Source: Nitrospirota bacterium
GTDB taxonomy: Bacteria; Nitrospirota; Nitrospiria; Nitrospirales; Nitrospiraceae
Length of the DNA: 35,822 nucleotides
Direction: 5' to 3'
Assembly (NCBI GenBank): GCA_022545705.1
Contig: JACZQN010000008.1
Span: 1-35,822 of the forward strand
Made by a program: the position numbers and the translations under genes. Within the stretch, counting starts at the first letter, position 1; every line of letters starts with the position of its first letter. A model generated the notes under the pieces. It searched no databases and was not told the origin of the DNA. It saw nothing but the letters and a program-made list of their open reading frames with translations. Positions 1 through 7,802 of the stretch are shown here, piece by piece.

Positions 1-100
1 ACAATTTCGGGGTTCGAGGGAAGAAACGAGGTCGAAGCTCCGGTTAGTCTCTGAGCCTAAAAGCTGGAGGAAGTGGCTGATGTATAAGGGGAAAAATGTT

Positions 101-187
101 TGGTGCCGAAGCCGGGATTTGAACCCGGACACCCCTAAGGGCGCCAGACCCTGAATCTGGTGCGTCTGCCAGTTCCGCCACTTCGGC
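101..187 (-). tRNA. tRNA-Leu (anticodon CAG)
   Basis: Read on the minus strand, a class II tRNA folds cleanly. The acceptor stem GCCGAAG pairs with CTTCGGC, followed by discriminator A and an encoded CCA (plus-strand TGG at 101-103). The anticodon stem CCAGA/TCTGG holds the loop TTCAGGG, with CAG at the anticodon position (decodes CUG). A long variable arm follows, as expected for leucine tRNAs. The T arm is CCGGG-TTCAAAT-CCCGG. It lies about 110 bp downstream of the helicase-like gene on the same strand. The intervening 188-295 shows no feature I can support. Confidence 0.97.
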
Positions 188-295
188 ACGCGCGTCAGTG
201 GAGGCATTATCCAAGAATGCCCTGATGGCGTCAAGCGAGGCGTGATGTCACGGCTGGCAGGATCCGTCAGGTGGGAGGACACGCGCCCAACCTGT

Positions 296-1876
296 TCAGG
301 CGCGAAGCAGCGCAGATCCAGCCGACTCCCAAGCCCGGGCCGCTGTAATGTCACGCGTATCGCCGGTGAGCACGATCCGTTCCCTCACTAAGCCAGCGGC
401 AGCCAAGAGGAAGGCAGCCGGAATCAGGGGCCCGTCGTCCGCGATTAACGCGTCAAAGCGCACTCGAGAGAAAAGGGGGTCGGCGATCACCCGGGCAGCG
501 GTCGTTGCGACCAGCCGCTTGGTCTGAATAAAGGCCAGGCGGTTGGTCCCCTCTTGCGCGGCGAGCAGTTCTCGAATTTTCCTCGTGCCCCCCAGTCTCG
601 TCATTTCCTCTTTGAGGTCGTCGTACTCCGGACGCAAGTCCTTGGGGAGGGCAGCTTCCGGTTTGAGTTCCTCAATCCGGTGCTTGGCCACCTCAACTTC
701 CCCCAACAGGCTCTGAATCTGCGTCTCGTAGATGGCCCGAGAGTCCGTCAGCGTGGCCACATTCTTGCCAACCGTCTGCATAGCCAGTCGCTTCCAGATC
801 GGGAACGCTTCGTACCCAACCAGGGTGGCATCGATGTCCTTGATCTCGTGTTGGCAGTCGCTCATCTGGGCGAGGAGCCGCCATTCGAGGTTCTGGACTT
901 CGCTCAGATCGCGCTGCTTCTCCGCCTTGTAGGCCAGCAAGGGAGTGAGTTCCCGGAATCGGTCGTATTTGCGACGGAGCGCGGCCTTGCCAGCCCGAGA
1001 CTTCGCATAAAACCGATGCATTTGGGCCTCGAACCCCAACTCGTGCAAGGCCACTCCGGCTGCCTCAGTCTGCAGCGGGATCTCGTAACGGCTCACCAGG
1101 CTCTTAAAGGGCAGACCGGCCCCTCGCAAGGTCCGCGCAATGACGCCCGTGGTTTCGTCTGTGCGTTGATGGTCCGGGCTAACGAGCAACACGCGCTTAT
1201 TGCTGCGCACCAACTCGAGGGCAAGTGCGGCGAGCTTGGTGCGTCGGGATCCCGGCTCCTCGTCCCAGACCGTGGTGAAGACGGCGGACGAGATGGCCCC
1301 CCGTGCGGTGTGGGGGAGCGTGGACTCGTCGGAACGTAACCACGGGATCAGCCGTTCTGCCGGACCAAGTGTGTAGGTAGAGGATTTGGTTGCCATCTCC
1401 ATCAGCCGCTGGGACGCGGTCCCGAAAAAGCCGCTGGCATCAGGAACGATGGTCGCGGAGGGGATTGTCGGGCCGAACGAATCGAATATTTGAAGGAGGA
1501 CAGCTTGCCCACGGCGGCCCACGACATATCCCTCGGTCGGCTCCTGGTCGCCTGAAGGAAGCAGCGTGACCGGCAGATCCTCCATCAGGGTTGTGCCTGG
1601 CGGAAGATCAAACGCGTAGAGATGAAGTTCGCCTGACGTGCTCAGTTTGCGGCCTCCCGACACGGTGACCGGCTCATCCCACCCTTGCGCGACGCACCTG
1701 TCGCGCTCATCACTCAGCACATGGGCAAACTGTTCCAGCAGGTCAATCGCTCTCACGGGAGTGCCAGTCCGTTCATCGTCAATCGTCGCGGTGATCGCAC
1801 CCGTTCCGGCTAGGCCAAGGTGCGTGTCTTTATCAGATAATACGACTACGGCATCGCATCTTAGCGTAGCGTCCAA
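296..1876 (-). CDS. Superfamily-1 helicase-like protein with degenerate ATPase motifs
   Basis: The protein resembles the first RecA-like half of UPF1/DNA2-type SF1 helicases. An N-terminal beta-rich part is followed by a motif-I-like segment (FTTVWDEEPGSRRTK) in place of the usual GxxGTGKT. Next come VLLVSPDHQRTDE (motif Ia-like), a long helical, probably coiled-coil middle, and near the C-terminus LIADDGP and IVLTGDTRD, matching motifs II and III but with DD in place of DEA. It ends just after motif III, so the second RecA domain is absent. ATPase activity is therefore doubtful. The start is unresolved: the frame stays open into the divergent rplI gene, and no ATG, GTG or TTG with a ribosome binding site is visible. 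I use the TTG at 1876; GTG at 2068 or ATG at 2191 would overlap rplI. The function is unknown to me. Confidence 0.7.
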   Translation of the reverse strand: MDATLRCDAVVVLSDKDTHLGLAGTGAITATIDDERTGTPVRAIDLLEQFAHVLSDERDRCVAQGWDEPVTVSGGRKLSTSGELHLYAFDLPPGTTLMEDLPVTLLPSGDQEPTEGYVVGRRGQAVLLQIFDSFGPTIPSATIVPDASGFFGTASQRLMEMATKSSTYTLGPAERLIPWLRSDESTLPHTARGAISSAVFTTVWDEEPGSRRTKLAALALELVRSNKRVLLVSPDHQRTDETTGVIARTLRGAGLPFKSLVSRYEIPLQTEAAGVALHELGFEAQMHRFYAKSRAGKAALRRKYDRFRELTPLLAYKAEKQRDLSEVQNLEWRLLAQMSDCQHEIKDIDATLVGYEAFPIWKRLAMQTVGKNVATLTDSRAIYETQIQSLLGEVEVAKHRIEELKPEAALPKDLRPEYDDLKEEMTRLGGTRKIRELLAAQEGTNRLAFIQTKRLVATTAARVIADPLFSRVRFDALIADDGPLIPAAFLLAAAGLVRERIVLTGDTRDITAARAWESAGSALLRA

Positions 1877-1975
1877 GGGTGCGTCCAGCAGGGGCGAGGG
1901 GCGTTTGTACAGAGTCAGTGCACGACGGTCTGTCCGTGAACTCAGTTGAGCAGATCTTCGAGCTATGAATCGCGT

Positions 1976-2005
1976 TTGACTTTCCTGTATGCGGTCAGTT
2001 AGATT
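1976..2005 (+). promoter_or_regulatory. Candidate sigma70-type promoter of rplI
   Basis: TTGACT (1976-1981) is followed after 18 bp by TAGATT (2000-2005). The predicted transcription start is near 2012, giving a leader of about 33 nt that contains the GAGGTGAG ribosome binding site. The -10 match is moderate. The site lies in the unclear 5' zone of the divergent helicase-like gene. Confidence 0.4.
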
Positions 2006-2044
2006 TTTGTTTTTGGGGCTCTTTGGACTATAGAGGTGAGCAGT

Positions 2045-2500
2045 ATGAAAGTGATTTTGAAGGAACACGTCGAAGGACTCGGGGACATTGGAGACCTCTT
2101 GGATGTGTCCGACGGGTTTGCGCGGAACTATCTGCTTCCTCGCCAGAAAGCGTTGGAAGCCAGCACCCGCAACGTCAAGACGCTCGAGCACTCGAAGCGG
2201 GTCGTGGCTGAGAAGGCTCGGAAGGAGCGGGTGGAACTAGAGGCTTTCGCCAAAAAGCTCTCCACGGCGTCGTTAAGCTTCACGGTGCAGGTGGGCAAGG
2301 AGGATAAGCTGTTTGGTTCCGTGACCGCGAAGGATATCGAAGAGGAGTTGGGCGCCAAAGGTTTCCCTGTGGATCGCAGGAAGATCCAGCTTGACCAGCC
2401 CATTAAGGAGTTGGGCACCTGTACGGTCCCGATCAAGCTCCACCGCGATGTGACCGCCAGCGTGACGGTCACCGTGGTGAAGAAGCAGGAAGCCGGATGA
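2045..2500 (+). CDS. rplI: 50S ribosomal protein L9
   Basis: The 151-aa product has the L9 signature from its first residues (MKVILKEHVEGLGDIGDLL, then the GFARNYLLPRQKA segment that binds 23S rRNA). A long connecting helix rich in Lys/Glu (about 45-80) and the C-terminal domain (KLFGSVTAKDI...) follow. Length is normal for the family (about 148-150 aa). The ATG at 2045 is chosen because GAGGTGAG ends 4 nt upstream; an in-frame GTG at 2036 lies inside that ribosome binding site. L9 sits at the base of the L1 stalk of the large subunit. glyA follows after 63 bp on the same strand, and the pair may be cotranscribed. Confidence 0.97.
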   Translation: MKVILKEHVEGLGDIGDLLDVSDGFARNYLLPRQKALEASTRNVKTLEHSKRVVAEKARKERVELEAFAKKLSTASLSFTVQVGKEDKLFGSVTAKDIEEELGAKGFPVDRRKIQLDQPIKELGTCTVPIKLHRDVTASVTVTVVKKQEAG

Positions 2501-2563
2501 GCTGGGGAGGCCGAGTGAGGGCGGCTGAGGCCCCATGATCGAGGAATAGTAGCGGAGCGGGGC

Positions 2564-3841
2564 ATGCGGACAGCAGTCAGCTCAATGCGGGAGTTGAAAG
2601 CGACCGACCCGTCGGTCTATCAGGCGATTCGGGCCGAAGAAAAGCGTCAGCGTGAGAAACTGTTGCTGATTGCGTCTGAGAATTTCGCCAGTCCTGCTGT
2701 ACTGGCGGCTCAGGGCTGCCTGATGACGAATAAGTATGCCGAGGGCTATCCCGGCCGGCGCTACTATGGCGGCTGCCAGAACGTGGACACGGTCGAGGAG
2801 TTGGCCATCCAGCGAACCAAGCAGATCTTCGGCGCTGACCATGTGAATGTGCAACCGCATTCCGGTTCGCAAGCCAACATGGCCGCCTATCTCGCGGTGC
2901 TCAAGCCAGGTGATGTCATTCTGGGGATGGACCTCTCGCAGGGGGGACATCTGACCCACGGCAGCCGCGTGAATTTCTCCGGCATCCTGTTTCGTTCCTT
3001 TTCCTACGGGGTGGCTCGCGAGACAGAGGTCATTGATTACGACGTCGTGCAGCGTTTGGCTGAGGAATGCCAACCGCGCATGATTGTGGTAGGCGCCAGC
3101 GCCTATCCTCGGACCCTAGACTTCCCTCGATTTCAGGTAATCGCGCAATCGGTGGGAGCGTACCTCCTGGTGGACATCGCGCACATCGCGGGTCTGATCG
3201 CGGCCGGGCTGCACCCGAGTCCTGTTCCGTACGCGGACTTCGTGACGACCACGACACACAAGACGTTACGTGGGCCGCGTGGCGGAATCATCATGTGCAA
3301 GGCGGAGCACGCGAAAGCCGTGGACAAGATCCTCTTCCCGGGCCTTCAGGGAGGCCCCCTGATGCATGTGATTGCCGCCAAAGCCGTGGCGCTCGCGGAG
3401 GCGCTTACGCCGGCGTTTCGGCGATATCAACATCAGGTGCTTGCCAATGCCCGTGCCCTGGCCTCAGGACTCGCCGAGCGAGGGGTTCGGGTGGTGTCCG
3501 GCGGGACGGACACGCACCTGATGCTCGTGAACCTCACCGCAACGGGGCTCACCGGGAAGGAGGCTGAGGCGGCTCTGGACGCAGCCGGTATCACGGTGAA
3601 CAAGAATGCCGTGCCGTATGACGAGAAACCTCCGGCAGTGGCGAGCGGCATCCGGCTGGGCACACCGATCGTTTCAACGCGAGGCATGCGGGAACCGGAG
3701 ATGGCCGAGATCGTGTCGCTCATGGACCAGGTGCTCCGACATCCCCGGGAGACGCGTACTCTCCGTACAGTCCGCAAGCAAGCGAAAGCTCTGTGCCAAC
3801 GGTTCCCCATCTTTCACTCCTACGACGAGTCCTCCGCCTAA
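2564..3841 (+). CDS. glyA: Serine hydroxymethyltransferase
   Basis: PLP enzyme interconverting serine and tetrahydrofolate with glycine and 5,10-methylene-THF, the main cytosolic one-carbon source. The 425-aa product carries the family hallmarks: LIASENFAS (about 35-43), [15 protein letters not shown] (56-70), HSGSQAN (99-105), and the PLP lysine in [14 protein letters not shown] (Lys233). The C-terminal small domain follows. The ATG at 2564 has a GGAG six bases upstream; the second ATG at 2585 (MRELKATDP) matches the usual N-terminus better but has no ribosome binding site, so the first seven residues are uncertain. nrdR begins 16 bp after the stop, suggesting one transcript. Confidence 0.97.
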   Translation: MRTAVSSMRELKATDPSVYQAIRAEEKRQREKLLLIASENFASPAVLAAQGCLMTNKYAEGYPGRRYYGGCQNVDTVEELAIQRTKQIFGADHVNVQPHSGSQANMAAYLAVLKPGDVILGMDLSQGGHLTHGSRVNFSGILFRSFSYGVARETEVIDYDVVQRLAEECQPRMIVVGASAYPRTLDFPRFQVIAQSVGAYLLVDIAHIAGLIAAGLHPSPVPYADFVTTTTHKTLRGPRGGIIMCKAEHAKAVDKILFPGLQGGPLMHVIAAKAVALAEALTPAFRRYQHQVLANARALASGLAERGVRVVSGGTDTHLMLVNLTATGLTGKEAEAALDAAGITVNKNAVPYDEKPPAVASGIRLGTPIVSTRGMREPEMAEIVSLMDQVLRHPRETRTLRTVRKQAKALCQRFPIFHSYDESSA

Positions 3842-3857
3842 CGAAGGATGGACGCAG

Positions 3858-4322
3858 GTGAAATGTCCGTTCTGCGACGAACTTGAGGATAAGGTAGTCG
3901 ATTCACGGATGGCGAGGGAGGGTGGAGTTATCCGTCGTCGCCGCGAATGCCTTGCCTGCAAACGGCGGTACACCAGCTACGAGCGGATAGAAGAGAGCCT
4001 TCCCATAGTGGTCAAGAAAGACGGGCGCCGCGAGCCTTTCGATCGCCTCAAAATCGTCAGTGGCCTCAAGAAGGCGTGCGAGAAGCGGCCGATCAGTACC
4101 GCCACCATTGAGGCCGTTGCTGACCGGATCGAAAAACGCATCCAGGAAATGGGCGAAACCGAGGTCTCCAGCAGGACGGTCGGCGAGGAGGTCGTCCGGG
4201 AGCTGCACCAGTTGGACCAAGTCGCCTATGTCCGGTTCGCATCGGTCTACCGGGAGTTCAAGGACATCGATCAGTTCATGGACGAACTGAAGATCTTGGC
4301 TCGCGAACGGCAGGAGAAATAG
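3858..4322 (+). CDS. nrdR: Transcriptional repressor NrdR
   Basis: NrdR represses ribonucleotide reductase genes in response to nucleotide state. The 154-aa product has the standard architecture: an N-terminal zinc ribbon with Cys3-Cys6 (CPFC) and Cys31-Cys34 (CLAC), the basic stretch VIRRRREC, then an ATP-cone (about 49-139) starting at [13 protein letters not shown]. Length equals the family norm. The start is a GTG at 3858, required to place KCPFC at the N-terminus; AAGGA lies about 9 nt upstream. The frame is open further upstream inside glyA, but that is shadow. The glyA-nrdR order is common in several phyla. No ribonucleotide reductase gene is in this window. Confidence 0.95.
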   Translation: MKCPFCDELEDKVVDSRMAREGGVIRRRRECLACKRRYTSYERIEESLPIVVKKDGRREPFDRLKIVSGLKKACEKRPISTATIEAVADRIEKRIQEMGETEVSSRTVGEEVVRELHQLDQVAYVRFASVYREFKDIDQFMDELKILARERQEK

Positions 4323-4399
4323 TCGGCCTCGCGATCCGGCTATCCGACGTCAAGGCGTGCGAGCCCCGGGCCTGTCTCTTGAGGTGTCTTCAGCCCAAC

Positions 4400-5527
4400 A
4401 TGAGTTCAATGATGCGCGTGGGTGGAGCCAAGCGTGTGAAGGCAGCAGCAGTCCGGCGGAAGGACAGTGCGTCGGCGACGTATGTCGCGATCATCGGCGC
4501 CGGTCAGGGCGGGACCGCCTTGATGGAGATCTTTGCCACGGATCCCCTGGTTCGGATCGTAGGTGTGGCGGAAGTGAACCCCAAGGCCGTTGGCATGAAG
4601 CTGGCCAGGCGGCTGAATATTCCGGTCACGCGCGACTATCGCGAACTACTCGAAATGGAGCGGGCCGATTTGATCATCGATGTGACCGGCGACCCGGAAG
4701 TCGAGCAGGTCATGCAGGACTTTTATCGGATGGGTGTCACGGTGATCGGCGGGGCCAGCGCGAAGTTCATGTGGCAGCTCATTGAAGCACGGATCCGGGC
4801 CACGGCTGAGATCGAGAGGACGCTGACCAAGTACCAGACGCTGTACCGCCTCTATGTCAAGGAAGCCGGCTCCGCGGTGACGGAGGAGCGAACCAGAATC
4901 GCCTGTGAGATCCACGATGGGTTGGTTCAGAGCCTGGCTGGGCTGAACTTCAAGCTCGACCTCTGCGGAGAACTGATCCACAAGGATCCCCAAGCCTGCC
5001 TATCCACCCTGCGCGAGACCAAGGCCCAACTGAAGCTTGCCATTCAAGAAGCGCGACAGGTGATCGTTAATCTTCGCCCTGTCCACTACGATAAGATGGA
5101 GCTGGTCCCGGCGCTCGCGAATTATCTCAAGTCGTACGAGAGGCAGTATCAGGTGAAGACGGAATTTTCAGTTTCCGGTAGTGAGAGCAAGCTGTTTCCG
5201 AAAACAAAGATCTTTCTTTTTCGTATTGTGCAGGAGGCGCTCAGCAATGTGCAGGTGCACGCCCAGGCCGACCATGTGGCTGTCCAGCTCGTGATTGGCC
5301 GTGACATCCTGACCACGATGATCACGGATAACGGTGTTGGCTTCGACGTGGAGGGTATCTGGCGAAATCCTGAGAAGTGGGATCATTTTGGCCTGCGCGG
5401 CATCGTGGAACGCGCACGCTTGGTCGGCGGCGAGGCGAAAATCGAATCAAAGAAGGGTGGCGGCACTCGAATCACGATTGAGGTGCCACTTGTGAAAAAG
5501 AGGAGCGCGCGACATGGAGCGAATTAG
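4400..5527 (+). CDS. Histidine kinase with N-terminal Rossmann nucleotide-binding domain
   Basis: The protein (375 aa from ATG 4400) has no transmembrane segment and should be cytoplasmic. Residues 28-130 form a dinucleotide-binding Rossmann domain: VAIIGAGQGG (glycine motif at 33-38), VGVAEVNPKAVG, ADLIIDVTGDPEV, then VIGGASAKFMW. This resembles the NAD(P)-binding domains of oxidoreductases such as homoserine or semialdehyde dehydrogenases. A helical linker (about 130-160) leads to a NarL/DegS-type HisKA_3 dimerisation domain, IACEIHDGLVQSLAGL, with phospho-acceptor His172. The HATPase domain follows, with N-box QEALSNVQVHAQA, DNGVGFD (310-316) and HFGLRGI (329-335). It overlaps the downstream response regulator by 14 bp. 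Redox or dinucleotide sensing is inference from the domain. Alternative starts are TTG 4379 and ATG 4409/4412. The 77-bp gap after nrdR holds nothing clear. Confidence 0.9.
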   Translation: MSSMMRVGGAKRVKAAAVRRKDSASATYVAIIGAGQGGTALMEIFATDPLVRIVGVAEVNPKAVGMKLARRLNIPVTRDYRELLEMERADLIIDVTGDPEVEQVMQDFYRMGVTVIGGASAKFMWQLIEARIRATAEIERTLTKYQTLYRLYVKEAGSAVTEERTRIACEIHDGLVQSLAGLNFKLDLCGELIHKDPQACLSTLRETKAQLKLAIQEARQVIVNLRPVHYDKMELVPALANYLKSYERQYQVKTEFSVSGSESKLFPKTKIFLFRIVQEALSNVQVHAQADHVAVQLVIGRDILTTMITDNGVGFDVEGIWRNPEKWDHFGLRGIVERARLVGGEAKIESKKGGGTRITIEVPLVKKRSARHGAN

Positions 5528-6185
5528 GGTGCTGATTGCCGACGATCACCGGGTCGTGCGGGAAGGGTTGGCGGCTATCCTGAATACCAAGGAGAATATC
5601 GAGGTAGTCGGAGAAGCACAGAATGGGCAGGAAGCAGTCGAAAAAGCCCGGTCCCTCGTGCCTGACGTGATTCTGATGGACGTGAGCATGCCCCGAATGG
5701 GTGGAGTGGAGGCAACGCGCGTGATCAAGCGCGAATTGCCGCACATCGGCATTGTGGCGCTGACGATGTACGAGGAAGAACAGTATATTTTTGATCTGGT
5801 GCGCGCCGGGGCGACCGGGTATCTGCTGAAAGATACGGAGTCAGCCCAGATTGTGGCGGCGATTCAGTCGATCTATCGCGGCGAGTCGCTGATTCATCCG
5901 TCTGTTGCAAGTAAGATCCTGGCTGAGTTTTCTCTGATGGCGCAGGGGAAGGGGAAAAAGCGCGCGGGGGTGGAGCACGATCTGACCGAGCGTGAACTCA
6001 CGGTCTTGCGGCTGGTTAAGGATGGCAAGACCAACAAGGAGGTCGCGAACAGCCTCGATCTGAGCGAGAAGACCGTGAAGAATCATGTCCGGAATATCTT
6101 TCACAAACTGCAGGTGTATGACCGCACGCAAGCCGCCATTTTAGCCATCCGGAAGGGGTTGATTGAACTGGAACCGCGCACATAA
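5514..6185 (+). CDS. NarL/FixJ-family response regulator
   Basis: The 223-aa product has an N-terminal receiver domain with acidic pocket Asp10/Asp11 (LIADDH) and phospho-acceptor Asp56 (VILMDVSMPRMGG), then the conserved Thr/Lys region (VALTMYEEEQ, GYLLKDT). The C-terminal LuxR-type helix-turn-helix runs from about 153 (LTERELTVLRLVKDGKTNKEVANSL, SEKTVKNHVRNI). Its ATG lies inside the end of the kinase gene (14-bp overlap), so the two are translationally coupled and almost certainly cognate. It should bind DNA as a phosphorylated dimer. Targets are not deducible here. A terminator follows 8 bp after the stop. Confidence 0.96.
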   Translation: MERIRVLIADDHRVVREGLAAILNTKENIEVVGEAQNGQEAVEKARSLVPDVILMDVSMPRMGGVEATRVIKRELPHIGIVALTMYEEEQYIFDLVRAGATGYLLKDTESAQIVAAIQSIYRGESLIHPSVASKILAEFSLMAQGKGKKRAGVEHDLTERELTVLRLVKDGKTNKEVANSLDLSEKTVKNHVRNIFHKLQVYDRTQAAILAIRKGLIELEPRT

Positions 6186-6192
6186 TCGCTAC

Positions 6193-6220
6193 GCGGAACG
6201 AGCTTCCTGCCAGTTTTTTT
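6193..6220 (+). terminator. Rho-independent terminator of the two-component operon
   Basis: GC-GGAA (6193-6198) pairs with TTCC-T-GC (6204-6210), leaving one bulged T and the loop CGAGC. After CAG comes an uninterrupted run of seven T (6214-6220). It sits immediately after the response-regulator stop codon. The stem is short but the T tract is good. Confidence 0.6.
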
Positions 6221-6460
6221 GAGATGCGCTTCTTGTTGGGTTCCATGCTCCTCTTGGAACCGTGACGAATCCTCGCCCTGAGGCAAGGAGTCAGAGGCGG
6301 GATGACCCCTTGTGCGGCGACCGGGCACTGTCTTATGGGCCCTGAGGAACACAGTTCATGAACTCCGGGGAGGCTTGCGGTAGGAAGGGCCGCATGAAAC
6401 GGGCCACTCAGTACCAAGCACGAAGGTCGGACCACTGCCGAACAACCCTAAGTAAAAAAG
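6221..6460. other. Non-coding region rich in short hairpins, unexplained
   Basis: No convincing ORF lies between the terminator and the lpxC promoter. Visible structures are GGTTCCA/TGGAACC (6239-6261), an imperfect CCTCGCC/GGCAAGG hairpin (about 6273-6290), a perfect 12-bp palindrome AGTTCATGAACT (6353-6364), and a TGCGG/CCGCA hairpin near 6377-6395. A GTAAAAA/TTTTTAC pair lies just beyond (about 6452-6481). The density of local stems would fit a structured RNA on either strand, but I recognise no Rfam class; RNase P, tmRNA, SRP and cobalamin-riboswitch signatures are absent. Confidence 0.3.
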
Positions 6461-6568
6461 CCACAGTTGTTCTCTTTTTACCACATCACGTTTCATCCCT
6501 GACGAATAAGCTCAATGAAATTAGGTAGTTCCAAGTCAAATTGGCTAAGAAGATTCTGGTATGTGTAT

Positions 6569-6577
6569 TGCTACTAT
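6569..6577 (+). promoter_or_regulatory. Candidate extended -10 promoter of lpxC
   Basis: TGCTACTAT is an extended -10 element (TGn followed by TACTAT) with no good -35. The predicted start near 6584 is about 16 nt before the GTG start of lpxC and leaves the ribosome binding site GGACGAGAG intact in the leader. The HARE-HTH promoter at 8341-8369 has the same TGCTACTA core. Confidence 0.35.
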
Positions 6578-6599
6578 CTCGAGCGGACGAGAGTTATTC

Positions 6600-7544
6600 G
6601 TGCGCAAACAACTCACTATAGCGCGGCCCATCGAGTGCTCCGGCGTCGGCTTGCATTCCGGCCAGCCTGTCACCCTCACACTTCGCCCGGCCCCGCCGGG
6701 TACGGGTATCGTTTTTATCCGTCACGGTGAGGGTAAGCCTGTCTCCCTGAAGGCTTCCATCGCCAATCTGATGCCCAGTGAGCTTTGCACTGCGATTCAT
6801 GTGAATGGGACGTCCGTGAGAACCGTCGAACACATGCTCGCCGCGTTGGTGGGCTTAGAGATTGACAATGTGTATGTGGATGTGGATGCGCCGGAAGTGC
6901 CAGTGATGGATGGGAGCGCTGGTCCATTCGTGCGCCTCATCAGGGAGGCCGGGATCGCTCCGCAGGAGCGAAGCCGGTCCTTCATAAAGATTGTGGAGCC
7001 CATTGAGGTGACGGACGGTGATCGACGTGTGGTCATTCAGCCGTCTGCTGGTTCCCGCATTACCTATTCGATCGAATATGACCATCCCCTTATTAAGAAG
7101 CAGACCTTTGTGTACGACTGCTCGGTCACGGCATTTGAGCAAGAGATTGCAGAGGCTCGAACCTTCGGATTCCTGAGTGAGGTGGAAGACCTCTGGGCGA
7201 GGGGATTGGGTAAAGGAGGGTCGCTGGAAAATACCATCGTCCTTTCAGAGCGGAACATTTTGAACAAGACTGGGCTCCGGTTCCAGGACGAGTTTGTCCG
7301 CCACAAAATCCTAGACCTGATCGGTGATCTGGCCCTGCTTGGTATGCCGTTCATCGGGCACTTGATCGCTGACCGATCTGGGCATGCGCTGCACACCAAA
7401 CTAGTAGAGACGGTCCTTGGACGAACCGACAGTTGGATTCTCGTGAACGTCGATCACTCGTCTGCGGCTACAAATCCCCAGGTCGCACACCAAGCATTCG
7501 AAGGCTCCCCACGCCTTCCTCTGTCAGTACCCTCCGCGATTTGA
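6600..7544 (+). CDS. lpxC: UDP-3-O-acyl-N-acetylglucosamine deacetylase
   Basis: Zinc amidase catalysing the committed step of lipid A synthesis; its presence indicates a lipopolysaccharide-bearing outer membrane. The start is taken as GTG 6600, giving MRKQLTIARPIECSGVGLHSG, the normal LpxC N-terminus (314 aa, family about 305). GGACGAGAG sits about 7 nt upstream. An in-frame ATG at 6561 would add 13 unusual residues and lies upstream of the predicted transcription start. Motifs are the zinc ligand His78 (TVEHMLAAL), PVMDGSAGPF, the HKILD zinc-binding His/Asp pair in the second domain, and GHALH near the C-terminus. It stands alone here, with no other lpx gene nearby. Confidence 0.95.
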   Translation: MRKQLTIARPIECSGVGLHSGQPVTLTLRPAPPGTGIVFIRHGEGKPVSLKASIANLMPSELCTAIHVNGTSVRTVEHMLAALVGLEIDNVYVDVDAPEVPVMDGSAGPFVRLIREAGIAPQERSRSFIKIVEPIEVTDGDRRVVIQPSAGSRITYSIEYDHPLIKKQTFVYDCSVTAFEQEIAEARTFGFLSEVEDLWARGLGKGGSLENTIVLSERNILNKTGLRFQDEFVRHKILDLIGDLALLGMPFIGHLIADRSGHALHTKLVETVLGRTDSWILVNVDHSSAATNPQVAHQAFEGSPRLPLSVPSAI

Positions 7545-7658
7545 TCAGCCGCGTAGGGCTGATCGCCTGCGACTCGGTCTGCTTCCTCTTCAAACGAATC
7601 TCTCAATCCTGACGAGAGCAGAGTTGGTTTTTTCAAGAAGATGAGGGAGAAGAAAGGG

Positions 7659-7688
7659 CGCCGGGAGTAGGTGGCCCTACCCCCGGCG
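7659..7688 (-). terminator. Strong stem-loop, probable terminator of the HARE-HTH transcript
   Basis: CGCCGGG-a-GTAGG (7659-7671) pairs with CCTAC-c-CCCGGCG (7676-7688): a 12-bp stem with a single internal mismatch and a 4-nt loop. It lies just past the stop of the lysine-rich mini-ORF on the minus strand and about 115 bp downstream of lpxC on the plus strand. Neither side has a clean T run; the minus-strand exit is only T-rich. It may therefore work from both directions or mainly as an RNA 3'-end stabiliser. Confidence 0.5.
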
Positions 7689-7707
7689 TTGGATTTGGGG
7701 TGGGAAG

Positions 7708-7761
7708 TTATCTCTTCTTTTTCTTCGCCTTGGAAGCTTTCTTTGTTGCCAAAGGGCTCAC
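7708..7761 (-). CDS. Lysine-rich mini-ORF (14-17 aa)
   Basis: On the minus strand, a perfect Shine-Dalgarno AGGAGGTGA (complement of 7758-7766) lies 5 nt before a TTG (7752), starting a 14-residue peptide. An in-frame GTG inside that motif (7761) would give MSPLATKKASKAKKKKR, 17 aa, ending at TAA 7708-7710. Eight (from TTG 7752) of the residues are lysine. It starts 42 bp after the HARE-HTH stop and ends 20 bp before the strong hairpin, so it looks like the last cistron of that transcript. The ribosome binding site is far better than most in the window. No function can be assigned. It could be a nucleic-acid-binding tail-like peptide or an untranslated accident. Confidence 0.45.
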   Translation of the reverse strand: MSPLATKKASKAKKKKR

Positions 7762-7802
7762 CTCCTCTCCTGATCTGGAATGTTAGTGTAACGCGACATC
7801 GA

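Noticed and set aside
554-1339. Plus-strand 261-aa ORF opposite the helicase-like gene
   Set aside because: Its translation has no recognisable fold or family motif and lies antisense to a frame with coherent helicase-like motifs; it is a GC-rich shadow.
6239-6400. 6S RNA, SRP RNA, tmRNA or RNase P RNA in the lpxC upstream region
   Set aside because: A minus-strand GCATCTC near a hairpin briefly recalled 6S RNA, but the partner closing strand is missing, and hallmark motifs of the other RNAs are absent.
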